Source: Muraenolepis orangiensis (taxonomy: Eukaryota > Chordata > Actinopteri > Gadiformes > Muraenolepididae). Taken from it: a stretch of DNA of 64,000 bases. Position numbers and translations under genes: made by a program. The notes beneath the pieces were generated by a model. That model was not told the origin of the DNA and did no database searches. It saw nothing but the letters and a program-made list of their open reading frames with translations. Below, in pieces: positions 20,701-31,705 of this stretch. Position 1 is the stretch's first letter. Every line of letters starts with the position of its first letter. Location of the stretch: NCBI GenBank assembly GCA_027704905.1, contig CM051019.1:23491639-23555638 (forward strand), written 5' to 3'.

Positions 20701-23700
20701 ATGGACACTTTTAGAGTAGGAAGCTTAAACGTAAACGGAGCCAGAGAGGAAAGGAAGAGGGCTCTCATTTTCCAAACCGCAAAAATAAAACATGTCGATG
20801 TCCTCTTTTTACAAGAGACTCACAGCGATGTTTTTAATGAGACGGACTGGAAGAAGGAGTGGGAGGGGGAAGTCATTTTAAGCCACAACACCTCTCGCAG
20901 TGGGGGGGTGGGCTTCCTCCTCTCCAAGTCTTTTAAGCCTGTCTCACTGGAGGTCGAGCATTTTATCAATGGGAGGTTGCTTTTAATAAAAGCACGGTTT
21001 GACCTTTTTACAGTGGTTTTTGTAAATGTCTATGCTCCAACAAACGGTACAGAGAGGAAGGTGTTTTTACTCAAAGTTAATGATGTTTTAAACGGTTGTG
21101 CCACGGAGGATTTTCTATTCTTGGGTGGGGATTTTAATTGTACAGAAAATGCTTTTTTAGATCGCAACCATGCAGAGCCGCATCCAGCATCCCAGCATGC
21201 TCTGAGGCAGCTGGTCCACTCCCACGGCCTGGTGGATATATGGAGAAGGATGCATGCAGACAACAGGCAGTACACCTGGTCCCACATCAGGGAAAATATA
21301 ATTTCTTCAGCTAGGTTAGATCGTTTTTATTGTTTTAAGCATCATTTTAACACTTTTAAATTGTGCAGTTTATCACCTGCTGGTTTTACGGATCATTCTT
21401 TGCTTTTATGTGATGTTTTTATCAGAAATGTTTTACCCAGAAGTGCATATTTGCATTTTAACTCGGTTTTAACATTTGATAAACATTTTAGAGAGGCCCT
21501 TATTTATTTTTGGAGTGTTTTTAGGCAGAGGAAGGGAGAATTTAGCAGTCTTAGGCAGTGGTGGGACCATGGTAAGACCGAGTTAAGGTTACTCTGCCAA
21601 CAGCACACCCTCAATGTCACACAAGACATCATTAGGTCTATGAAAGACCTGGAGAGTGATATAGTGGAACTCAAAACAATACATGAGACCACAGGAGATC
21701 GAGGATATATTGAAATCCTCAAAGAGAAAAAGATGGCTTTAGCCAACCTGCTGGATGTAAAAGTTCAGGGTGCACTAGTGAGGTCCCGGTTTCTAAACAT
21801 AAATGAGATGGATGCTCCCACTAGCTTCTTCTTCGGCCTGGAAAAAAAGAATGGGCAGAGGCGAGTGATCCACTCGCTGCTGTCAGGCACAGGGCAGGAA
21901 ATAACAGAGCCAAGCCAGATCAGGAGGCGAGCTGTGAGTTTTTATTCCACCCTATACGCAAGTGAGTATGAGGAGGGGGAAACTCTGTCCGAGGGGTTCT
22001 GAAATGGACTACCTCAGGTCTCCGAGGAGGCCAACTCACAGCTCGAAGGGCTGTTAACGATCCAGGAGTTGCAGACTGCCCTGCAAGGCATGCAGGGACG
22101 GCGGGCTCCTGGTATCGATGGCCTCTCCGTGGAGTTTTATAAAGCCTACTGGGACGTCTTGTCAAATGACCTTCTTGACGTTTTTAATGAGAGTCTGGCC
22201 TCTGGCTCTATGCCAGTGTCCTGCAGGAGAGCGGTGATCACACTGCTCCCAAAAAAAGGAAACCTGCAGGACATCAAGAACTGGCGCCCTGTGTCTCTGC
22301 TGTGTGTGGATTACAAACTTCTGTCCAAGGCTTTGGCCACCAGGCTGGGGAGGGCTGTGGAGCAGGTCATCCACCGGGACCAGACCTACTGTGTGCCCGG
22401 CAGGTCCATGGTGGACAATGTCCACCTAATTCGAGATGTTTTGGAGGTCTCCAGCTCATTGGACATTAATACTGGTCTGATTTCTCTAGACCAGGAAAAG
22501 GCTTTCGACCGCGTTGAGCACAGCTTCCTCTGGAAAGTAATGGAGAAGTTTGGGTTCAGCGCTGGTTTCATAGCCAAGATCAAGGTGTTGTACAATAAGA
22601 TTGAGAGTGTGCTGAAGTTCAACGGTGGTTTGTGTGCTCCTTTTAGAGTGTGTAGAGGGGTCCGGCAGGGCTGTGCTCTGTCTGGCATGCTCTATGCACT
22701 CTCCCTAGAACCCCTCCTCAGCAAAATACGCTCGAAACTGCAAGGGCTGTTTTTACCTGGTTTTAATGGAAACTTGGTTTTATCAGCGTATGCAGATGAT
22801 GTTGTTGTTTTTGTTAGGGACCAGACTGACATAGACGTTTTAGTTGACATCGTGAGGGAGTTTAGTTCAGCATCGGCAGCGAGGGTGAATTGGAAGAAAA
22901 GTGAGGCCCTCGCTGTCGGTGAGTGGAGTGGCGGTCTCCCGGTTCTTCCCCAGAACATGGTCTGGAGAAAGGATGGCTTCAAGTACCTGGGTGTGTTCTT
23001 GGGGAAGGAAATTGTAGTCCTGAAGAACTGGGAGGACGTCACAGAAAAGATAGAAGGGAAGCTTTCCAAGTGGAAATGGCTGCTCCCTCAGATGTCTTTT
23101 AAAGGTAGAGTGTTGGTTTTAAATAACCTTGTGGCATCCCAACTGTGGCACCGTCTTACCTGTGTGGACCCTCCCTCGGGGCTACTTGCCCAAATACAAA
23201 AAAAATCGGTGGATTTTTTTTGGGAGGGTCTACACTGGGTGCCGCAGGGGGTGCTGTTTTTATCTAGAGAGGAGGGGGGACAGGGCCTTATCCACCTGGC
23301 CAGCCGAATGGCCACTTTTAGGATGCAGTTTTTACAGAGATATCTGACCGGCCCGGCTGATTTGGTGTGGAGAGAGGTGAGCAGCTGCATTCTCAGACGC
23401 GTGAGTAACCTGGGGCTGGATGCTGCTCTGTTTTTAACAGATTTAAACATCTTAAAGTTAAGTGGGCTACCTCCTTTTTATCAGGGCGTTTTTAAGTCTT
23501 GGGCCCTTTTTGACCATAAAAGGTGTCCAAAGACTGACTCTCTGTACTGGTTGTTGAGAGAGCCCCTGATCCACAATGCCAGGTTGGACGTCAGCAACAG
23601 TGAAACACCCGGCCTGACGGTGGCGCTGTGCCGTTCCAAGACCCTGTGCCTTCAGCAGCTGGTGGATGCAGTGGGGCCGGAGCTGAGCGATGCCCAGGCC

Positions 23701-24600
23701 CTGGGCTCTCTGCTGGGTCTGCACTCTGTCGGGGTGGCCCAGAGGATTCTTCAGCTCTGGAGCCAGATCCTCTGCCCTGAGGAGAAGAGATTGCTGAGGA
23801 GCTACGGACAGGGAGGAGCCAGGCCGGACCCAGCAGACCCGTTCCCAGAGATCTACCTGAGCCCAGGGCTCGGAGAACTGACCGGCCCCCTGCTCCAGGT
23901 CGCAAACTCCGAAAAAATTACAGTACACAGAGCTGATAGGAGAACAATTTACATGAACATTGTGAAAGCGACCAACAGAAATGTGCTGAAGGACAGGGCC
24001 TCCACTGTGTGGAGCACCAGACTGGGCGCAGGAAGCGGACCAGGCCCACAGTGGAGGATTTTATACAAACCTCCCATAAAAAAACGTACTGCCGACCTCC
24101 AGTGGAGAATTTTACACGGTGCCATTGCCTGTAATTCTTTCATCTCCACCTTTAATCCTGCTGTTTTTAACAAGTGTCCATTTTGTGGTTTTAGAGAGAC
24201 TGTTTTCCATGTCTTTACAGAGTGCAAGAGACTCACGGGTTTCTTCACTCTTTTAACATGGGTTTTTAATCTTTTTGGTATAGTTTTCACGGAGAGTGTT
24301 TTTATCATGGGAGCTCCAGAAAAAAAAGCAAAGAAAGAAAAGTGGCAGCTCCTGAACGACCTCTCGGGCGAAGCGAAGATGGCCATCTATCTGAGCAGGA
24401 AGAACAGAATAGAAAACAGGAAAGGGGAAGAGGCTAAAGCAATCTGGCTGTGCAACATAAGGGCCAGACTTTGTTTAGAGCATCGCTTTTATAAACATGT
24501 TGGAGACTTAGATGCTTTCAAACAGCGGTGGTGTCACGAGGACATTGTGTGTTCCGTTGTGGAGGAGAACTTGCACTTTGCACACATTTTTAGGCCCTAG
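20701..24600 (+). pseudogene. ORF2 endonuclease/reverse transcriptase, copy B, one nonsense codon
   Basis: Collinear with copy A codon for codon (1300 codons including the stop), with no frameshift. Codon 434 is TGA (22000-22002) where copy A has TGC, a single C-to-A change that separates the endonuclease from the reverse transcriptase. Everything else needed is present: N11, QETHSDV, GGDFNC and TDHSLL upstream; GRSMVDNVHL, SLDQEKAFD, GVRQGCALSG, YADDVVVF and the CPFCGFRETVFHVF knuckle downstream. The copy is probably inactive unless the stop is a sequencing error or is read through. The lack of other lesions makes the inactivation recent. Confidence 0.9.
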
Positions 24601-24671
24601 TTGTTAATGTACCATTTTGAGTGTTTTGTTTTTTTGTTTTTGTCTTTGTTGTTTCTGTTGTCCTTTTTGTT

Positions 24672-25671
24672 NNNNNNNNNNNNNNNNNNNNNNNNNNNNN
24701 NNNNNNNNNNNNNNNNNNNNNNNNNNNNNNNNNNNNNNNNNNNNNNNNNNNNNNNNNNNNNNNNNNNNNNNNNNNNNNNNNNNNNNNNNNNNNNNNNNNN
24801 NNNNNNNNNNNNNNNNNNNNNNNNNNNNNNNNNNNNNNNNNNNNNNNNNNNNNNNNNNNNNNNNNNNNNNNNNNNNNNNNNNNNNNNNNNNNNNNNNNNN
24901 NNNNNNNNNNNNNNNNNNNNNNNNNNNNNNNNNNNNNNNNNNNNNNNNNNNNNNNNNNNNNNNNNNNNNNNNNNNNNNNNNNNNNNNNNNNNNNNNNNNN
25001 NNNNNNNNNNNNNNNNNNNNNNNNNNNNNNNNNNNNNNNNNNNNNNNNNNNNNNNNNNNNNNNNNNNNNNNNNNNNNNNNNNNNNNNNNNNNNNNNNNNN
25101 NNNNNNNNNNNNNNNNNNNNNNNNNNNNNNNNNNNNNNNNNNNNNNNNNNNNNNNNNNNNNNNNNNNNNNNNNNNNNNNNNNNNNNNNNNNNNNNNNNNN
25201 NNNNNNNNNNNNNNNNNNNNNNNNNNNNNNNNNNNNNNNNNNNNNNNNNNNNNNNNNNNNNNNNNNNNNNNNNNNNNNNNNNNNNNNNNNNNNNNNNNNN
25301 NNNNNNNNNNNNNNNNNNNNNNNNNNNNNNNNNNNNNNNNNNNNNNNNNNNNNNNNNNNNNNNNNNNNNNNNNNNNNNNNNNNNNNNNNNNNNNNNNNNN
25401 NNNNNNNNNNNNNNNNNNNNNNNNNNNNNNNNNNNNNNNNNNNNNNNNNNNNNNNNNNNNNNNNNNNNNNNNNNNNNNNNNNNNNNNNNNNNNNNNNNNN
25501 NNNNNNNNNNNNNNNNNNNNNNNNNNNNNNNNNNNNNNNNNNNNNNNNNNNNNNNNNNNNNNNNNNNNNNNNNNNNNNNNNNNNNNNNNNNNNNNNNNNN
25601 NNNNNNNNNNNNNNNNNNNNNNNNNNNNNNNNNNNNNNNNNNNNNNNNNNNNNNNNNNNNNNNNNNNNNNN
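24672..25671. other. Assembly gap (1000 N)
   Basis: Exactly 1000 N, so the size is arbitrary. It probably hides the 3' end of Tx1 copy B and a pyrimidine microsatellite. Confidence 0.99.
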
Positions 25672-25960
25672 CTCTCTCTCTGACAGAATGGAATTGAGAA
25701 AGTCAACCTCCTGCTCCCTCTCCTGTTTGGATTTTTTTTTGTGTGACAATAATATATGAATACAATAACCTCGGGCGTTCAGCGTCGGAATCACACTCAA
25801 TCAGTGGCCTAACCAGCCGGGGGAATATATACGGATGCAGTTATGCAAGTGTGTTTAAGTACGACGGAGCGTGAGAGTGATGGATAACTAGGACTAATAA
25901 TAGATAGCTTCGATTGTCTTGTATACGCACGCGATGTGACGCTAGAACTAAATAATAATA
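25672..25960. other. No gene seen
   Basis: Starts with a (CT)n remnant, followed by unremarkable sequence up to the dispersed-repeat end at about 25965. Confidence 0.5.
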
Positions 25961-25964
25961 ATGC

Positions 25965-26050
25965 CGGCTTTTATATAGCGCTTTTATCCAAAGCGCTTTA
26001 CATCACCCATTGATACACCGACGGCGGAGTCAGCCATCAAGGAGACAGCC
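25965..26050. repeat. Dispersed-repeat end
   Basis: The block gcgcttttatccaaagcgct followed by ttacatcacccattgataca has the form of a common fish interspersed repeat that ends with ggagtcagccat. The downstream minisatellite is built from the complement of that last motif. Confidence 0.45.
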
Positions 26051-26278
26051 TTGCATGGCTGACTCCTTGCATGGCTGTCTCCTTGCATGGCTGACTCCTT
26101 GCATGGCTGACTCCTTGCATGGCTGTCTCCTTGCATGGCTGACTCCTTGCATGGCTGACTCCTTGCATGGCTGTCTCCTTGCATGGCTGACTCCTTGCAT
26201 GGCTGACTCCTTGCATGGCTGACTCCTTGCATGGCTGACTCCTTGCATGGCTGACTCCTTGCATGGCTGACTCCTTGC
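26051..26278. repeat. 16-bp minisatellite, 14 units
   Basis: Unit ttgcatggctgactcc with a gtctcc variant at units 2, 5 and 8, so the first part has a 48-bp higher-order period. The repeated MQGVSHARSQPCKESA peptides on the minus strand are artefacts. Confidence 0.92.
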
Positions 26279-26829
26279 AAAGGTTTTGATGTTTCCCTTT
26301 GAACATAACAGTAAAAGGACTAAAGCTGCCTAACCTCCAGTAAATCCTGTTCATCTCCCCTCAAAACAACACTACTTTTGTTTCAGTCAACCTCATCCGT
26401 GGAATGACACAAGGACACAAACCGTTTCAGTCCTTGAATGGTAGATTCCATAATATAATATTGATCATTTCATCGATATTAATAAACCCATACGATGAGG
26501 GTACAAGATACAAACTTGAGAAACAACTTATTCTGGACGGCAGACAAACAACTAGACTGAAACTGAATGCCGGGCTTTTAAACAAATAAAGCTTTATCAA
26601 ATTAAATATCCAATCAAATGTGGTCAATAACGTGGCAGCAAGCCAACGCCTTAAGGCATGCTGGAGTCTGCTCAAGTTGGTTTGAGTTCTTTAGAAACTG
26701 CTGACCTTACTAGGATGTTACGCACAACCATCTCTAGCATCTCTAACACCTTTTGCAGGTACTGTGAGATCCCACCAAGTGAGTTTCAGAGTGATGAGAT
26801 GAGAGTGATCCAATGTATGTTGTCCACAG
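26279..26829. other. No gene seen; possible upstream intron
   Basis: Non-coding sequence before the first exon of the unrecognised gene. A 20-nt stretch at about 26759-26778, between ttttgcag and gtgagt, could be a micro-exon, but it is too short to support. Confidence 0.3.
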
Positions 26830-26992
26830 CGTAGCCCTGAAAGATACCATTCACCAGATGTCAAAGAGATGCTGCTGCTGTCCTACTTGGAGGAGAATGA
26901 AGACTCAGTGTTCAGTGATGTGGAGGACACCTGCCTGGCCAGAGAACTACAGATGGACCAAGTTCACTCCACTCCCACCATTGTTGTGTCTG
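26830..26992 (+). CDS. Exon 1 (as seen) of an unrecognised gene
   Basis: Acceptor tgtccacag, donor g|gtaagt. Reads RSPERYHSPDVKEMLLLSYL and then EENEDSVFSDVEDTCLARE, ending VHSTPTIVVS. It is acidic, with no domain recognised. It ends in phase 1 and joins the next exon in frame. Upstream exons were not identified. Confidence 0.55.
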
Positions 26993-27111
26993 GTAAGTTC
27001 ACATTTTCTTTCTTGGACATTCTTCATATATCTTGAGCACATATACGCTCAAATTGTTTCTTGAAATGTTTTTTAGTTTTAATTGAGTTAGAATGATGTT
27101 TTTCTTTTTAG

Positions 27112-27280
27112 GACGGTCCCGCTATTCTTCAAGAAGACGGTTGTTGCCGAGTGTGGATCAACACATGGTCCAGGACAACATCCCCTCTTGGGTTCTGCCC
27201 TGTGATGTTTGGGAGCTGTTATTGATCAACATCCATTACCCATCATCACAGTTGGCATCAACGCTGGAGTTTCTGCAGAG
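27112..27280 (+). CDS. Exon 2 of the unrecognised gene
   Basis: Acceptor tttcttttttag-like, donor ag|gtgtgt. Reads GRSRYSSRRRLLPSVDQHMV, then NIPSWVLPCDVWELLLINIH and STLEFLQR. A basic start is followed by a Trp/Leu-rich stretch. Phases are 1 in and 2 out, both compatible with its neighbours. No family was recognised. Confidence 0.55.
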
Positions 27281-27459
27281 GTGTGTCTTTTTGGATGGAC
27301 TTTAGTCAACATGTTTGCTTTATTTAACTGAAACAAATCTGCAGTTACTTGGGGGTTTTACATTTAAAAGAATAACTTGAATACAATTAGGATTTTTTCG
27401 TTGTCAACAATGCTATTTTATTATTAATACAGGCCTCTATTTTTCCTCCATTTCCCAAG

Positions 27460-27598
27460 GTGTTTCTTCTCCATCAACTGGGAGAAGGGCACTAAAGTGT
27501 TGAAGACCAACATCCCGTCTGAACCTCAACCCCAGAGTCTTCACCTCCATTCAGGAACCTTCAGATCCCGAGTGGCTCACAGTCTGAATCAGGACTAA
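27460..27598 (+). CDS. Terminal exon of the unrecognised gene
   Basis: Acceptor tttcccaag. It continues from phase 2 as CFFSINWEKGTKVLKTNIPS and ends SRVAHSLNQD at TAA (27596-27598). Three consecutive exons with compatible phases, no internal stops and canonical GT-AG borders support a real 3' end, or a recently dead gene. The joined piece is about 155 residues. Its function is unknown. Confidence 0.55.
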
Positions 27599-27999
27599 AC
27601 TAAGTCAGATTGATGGCATGTGATCGGCCCACTCAGTTTCTTTCATCTCATTATCTGCTCAGTTCAGTTGGGACAGAGTCTGTATGCTCTTGTATTTCCT
27701 TCCCTTGGATTTTAATCCCTGCACCTCAATTCAAAAAGCTTGTTTTTGTTCTTTGTTAAAAATGTATACAAATGTCAATTTTTGAGGATTTTATGCATTT
27801 TAAATTGTAAGGAATACATTTCACAGTCAATTAAATTGCAGTATTTAGATTATTAGTTGCTTTCACTGTTAAAACATTTGTAGAGAAATGGCAGGTGCTT
27901 TGAACAGTTTTAAACTGTAAAATATACAAGTTATGTCAATTGCTTTAAATTTTTACCTTTTTTTAAAACAAAACAGAATTTTTTTTTCGGTATACAGTT
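27599..27999. other. Probable 3' UTR/intergenic; nothing else seen
   Basis: AT-rich sequence after the stop codon, without a recognisable transposon or RNA. Confidence 0.45.
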
Positions 28000-28355
28000 C
28001 ATAAATACAGTATATAAATACAGTCTATAAATACAGTTCATAAATACAGTATATAAATACAGTCTATAAATACATTGCATAAATTTAGTCTATAAATTCA
28101 GTGTATAATACAGTTTCTAAATATAGTCAATAAATAAAGTATATAAATACAGTCTATAAATACATTTCATAAATATAGTCTATAAATACAGTCTATAAAT
28201 ACAGTGTAGAAATACAGTTTATAAATATAGTCTATAAATAGTCCATAAATATAGTATATAAATATAGTCTATGAATTCATTTCATAAATATAGTCTATAA
28301 ATACAGTTTATAAATATAGTCTATAAATACAGTGTATAAATACAGTATAGACCGC
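28000..28355. repeat. 14-16-bp AT-rich tandem repeat
   Basis: About 24 degenerate copies of tctataaatacagt and related variants (ttcataaatatagt). Confidence 0.9.
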
Positions 28356-28747
28356 GTGTCACATAAGATGTCAATTATATTTAGTTTATAATAGTTTGTA
28401 ATTATTTTGTTAATTTTCTTGTGTCTGACGCATTGTGAGAATGACGTGAATATATATTAACTGTTAACTGTGTGCACGAGTGTGACACGCATTGCAGTTC
28501 GCAAGTTACCTTAAATTAACTTTTGTTTTTACTTCCATGAAAGTGAAAGTCTAACGCTCCCATTGTTGCATTAGGGAGGGGGAGGGGTGAGGTTTTTTCC
28601 CCAATCAGAAGCGCAGCGTCATTGTTATGTCAATTAGTTGTCACTGTTAGTCAGGGATCTGCACACGGAAAGTTGATCAAAATAACCGAGAATTCAAAGA
28701 AGACAGAGAAATGCCACTATGAATCACAGCTATTTTAAACAGCAGTA

Positions 28748-30141
28748 CATTACATAACATTCCAGTCATTTAGCAGACGCTTTTATCCAAAGCGACTTAC
28801 ACTAGTGTATTTCAACAAAGGAAGGTGAGAGAACAACTCGTCACCAGAAGTCAAAAGTGCATTTAATTTCTAACAAGTCTCCAATAACTGAACCAGTGCT
28901 CAGGTAGAAGTACAATAATTCAGGTAAAAGTGTCAGGGAAAAGTACAATAAGTTGGCAAACAATATACAACAATATCTAGAACAATATCTACCTATCTAT
29001 CTATAATATGTAATCTACTATTCTCTACTATTAGATAATTGACTTAGCGCTACAAGGAAGGCCCCGGAAGTGTGTCCTGAAGAGATGGGTTTTCAGCCTG
29101 CGGCGGAAGATGGGCAGTGACTCTGCAGTCATGTTATCCATGGGGAGTTTGTTCCACCAAATTGGGGCCAGGACGGAGAAGAGCCGTGACCACAAAGATC
29201 GGCCACACGGGCCCCTAAGTGAGGGGGCAAGCAGACGGCCTGAAGAAGCCGAGCGAAGTGAACGGGTTGGCATGTAGGCCTTGACCATTGCCTGGAGGTA
29301 GGATGGAGCAGTACCTTTTACTGCCTTGTAGGCTGTAGGCACCAAGGTCTTGAACTGAATGCGAGCAGCTACAGGTAGCCAGTGTAGAGTCCAAAGGAGG
29401 GTAGATGTGTGGGAGTACTTGGGGCGGTTGAACACCAGGTGAGCTGCAGCTTTCTGAATGAGCTCCAGGGGCCTGATGGCAAATGCCGGGGTGCCAGCAA
29501 GAAGGGAGTTGCAGTAATCCAGCCAGGAGATGACAAGAGCCTGGATGAGCACCTGCGCAGCCTTTTCAGTGAGAAAAGGCAGAATCCTCCTGATGTTGTA
29601 GAGGAGGAATCTGCAGGAGCGTGTCACCGATGCTATGTTTGCCGAGAACGACAGTTGGTCGTCCAGGGTCACACCCAGATTCCTTGCAGTCCGAGTAGGT
29701 GTCACCACAGCATCATCAATGGTGACAGCCCTTTGCCGGGAAGAACACTAGCTCAGTCTTGTCCAGGTTGAGCTTTTGGTGGTGCATCGACATCAACTTT
29801 GAGATGTCTGCTAAGCACGCGGCAATGCGTGTTTCCACTTGCGTGTCCTAGGGGGGAAACGACAAGACCAGTTGGGTGTCGTCAGCATAGCAGTGGTAGG
29901 ATAAGTCATAGTGAGTGGATAACAGGACCAAGGGACGTTGTGTAGAGGGATAAGAGAAGAGGACCCAGGACCGATCCTTGTGGAACCCCAGTAGTCAGTC
30001 GGTGTGGTTCTGACACAGACCCTCTCAGTGCCACCAGGTAGGAGCGACCAGTCAGGTAGGATTTAAACAAGGAGAGAGCAGAGCCGAGACACCCATCCTC
30101 TCAAGGGTGGAGAGGAGAATATGGTGGTTCACAGTGTCAAA
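28748..30141 (-). mobile_element. L2-like LINE, 5'-truncated, with 14-bp target duplication
   Basis: The identical tttaaacagcagta lies at 28734-28747 and 30142-30155, a clean target-site duplication. The 3' end carries the fish tail motif attccagtcatttagcagac, then gcttttatccaaagcgactt (plus-strand reading). Upstream minus-strand sequence (30140-29710) encodes the palm region, including YADDTQLV, in broken frames. Confidence 0.88.
29031..29708 (-). pseudogene. L2-like reverse transcriptase C-terminal part
   Basis: 225 codons open: LGVTLDDQLSFSANIASVTR, RRILPFLTEKAAQVLIQAL, DYCNSLLAGTP, LHWLPVAARIQFKT and RRRLKTHLFRTHF. This is the thumb and C-terminal region of an L2-clade reverse transcriptase. 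The catalytic residues lie upstream in frames interrupted at about 29745 and beyond. The element is dead. Confidence 0.85.
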
Positions 30142-30239
30142 TTTAAACAGCAGTATCTCCAGACTTACTCAGTTAAAATCTTACTGTCAAGCCACAAACA
30201 GACTGTTAGTCAGATCTATGACAATGCCTGAGAGAGCAA

Positions 30240-31530
30240 ATGAAGCCTCACTCTAAGTGGCCTGGGTTTTGGGCAAGCACAAAAAGCCCTTTTCTGATTC
30301 AGAAGTAGAAAAGGAGTGCATGACTGAAGTAACTGAGGCTTTGATGGAGGGTAAGGAGAAACAGGAGATGTCTGAGAAAATTAAGAAGATACACTTATCA
30401 AACTCCACTACAACCAGGAGAACAAATGATAGATCAAAAATTCAGAGTGAATTTCACTGGCTGTTGATGAATCAACAGAGAACTCCCAGCTATGCGTCTT
30501 CGTTAGGTTAAAGGGAGGCAAAGGGAACGTTTTGTGAGGACATATTAGGCCTCAAACCCCTCTATGGCCACTGAATGAAATGGGAATTGACCTCAAGACT
30601 GTGGTGTCCACTGCAACTGATGAGAGAAAGAAGATGGCTGTTCAGCACATGAAAGAGCACCATCCAGACCTGCTGTCAGACCACTGCATCATTGACCAGT
30701 CAGTGCTGTGTGCCAATCTTGGAAAATAATAATCAGATGTCATGGAGACAATTATGAACCTTGTGAACTAGCCTCCTCAGCACGTGCTTTTCTGACAAAG
30801 GTAAGTTTATGACTCTTGGTTGCATTGTATGATGGCCAGTCATCTGTATTAAACAGACTGAGGTTTACTCTTATTTTGATGTGTGTGAGTAGTTAACATT
30901 TGGCTAAATTAATAGTAAATAATAATAGTAATAGAAAATTCATAGTAAAGAAAAGTGTCAATCTCTCTCACTCACTCACAACAGGTCAGTGCAGCTTATG
31001 ATGACATTCTGAAAATATGAAGTGTGGCCTTTTTGATGGATGTGACATCTCATCTAAATGAGCTCAACTGCAAGGCCAAGACAACAGTCTGTGACCTGAT
31101 GTCAGCAACACCTTCCTTCCAAAGAAAGTTGGAGATCCTCAGGAGTGACATAACAGAGTCTCAACCATTTTTCTAAACAGTTGATTGACTGTTGATGATT
31201 TCAGTCTGTGTAAGCAAGTCTTGCTCTGTATTGGATCTCCATTTCTGGTGAAGAATATTCAAGAATTCTCAAGAGAGGCACAGAGCATCTTCCCGTGGGC
31301 AAATGTTTCATCTCTTCAAACCAAGCCGATAGATATCCAGGAGAATGTTTCTCTGAAGGAGGTGGACTGTGACCCTGTGACATTCTGGACAAAGATGGCC
31401 ACTGCAGCAAATGTCCCCCACCTTCAGAAGGTGGTCATTCATTAGCTTATCATGTTTGGTTCACATATTGCTGTGAGTGGATCTTCCACGATGAACATTG
31501 TGAAAACACCCCAAATGAACCCTTGGGTCA
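30240..31530 (+). pseudogene. hAT transposase fossil (ZBED5/SCAND3-like)
   Basis: Successive fragments in different frames. VAWVLGKHKKPFSDSEVEKE and KIKKIHLSNSTTTRRTNDRS match the conserved start of the hAT catalytic region of ZBED5/SCAND3-type proteins. About 31020-31170 gives FLMDVTSHLNELNCKAKT-like sequence. 31245-31530 gives the C-terminal dimerisation region (FWTKMATAANVPHLQKVVIH, then a stop, then MFGSHIAVSGSSTMNIVK). Many stops and frameshifts are present. Family membership is inferred from motif order remembered for this group. Confidence 0.6.
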
Positions 31531-31705
31531 GTGAGGTTCAGGACGTTGGCTACAGGCCAACAGGCCATGTCTCCACTAGGTCACCTTACTGTACTATTGA
31601 ATGTGTGTATATGTTATGGATGTTGATTTATGTCATGCACTTTATTGGCATTGTTCCAGACCCTTGACCTTTGATAAAATTCACAAGTGGACCTTTAATA
31701 AAAGG

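Larger units (their letters stand above)
18648..24671 (+). mobile_element. Tx1/L1-clade LINE, copy B (3' end lost in gap)
   Basis: Begins with the same bases as copy A (tttcctggtgcatgctggga) straight after (TTC)n. It has the same layout: ORF1 18868-20652, ORF2 20701-24600. It diverges from A by scattered substitutions, small in-frame indels in the Pro/Ala region and a T-rich ORF1-ORF2 spacer (48 nt). The 3' UTR runs into a 1000-N gap whose far side starts with CT repeats. The two copies are independent insertions of the same family or a tandem duplication. Confidence 0.92.
28650..31705 (+). mobile_element. hAT DNA transposon fossil, split by an L2 insertion
   Basis: hAT-type transposase remnants in the plus direction at 30240-31530, with the upstream part separated by the L2 insertion at 28748-30141. 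The inverted copy at the window end shows the element's terminal sequence (CAGGGGTACTCAAAC, 63979 onward) next to the same flank (gtttagcggg). In this copy the last 14 bases of that terminus are deleted at 31705. The left terminus was not located, so the start is approximate. Confidence 0.6.

Noticed and set aside
24597..25800. Open frames of 350-400 codons around 25 kb and near 54 kb
   Set aside because: They span runs of N.
26030..26354. MQGVSHARSQPCKESA repeat proteins
   Set aside because: The 16-bp minisatellite reads openly in all three frames because 16 units of three cover the cycle.
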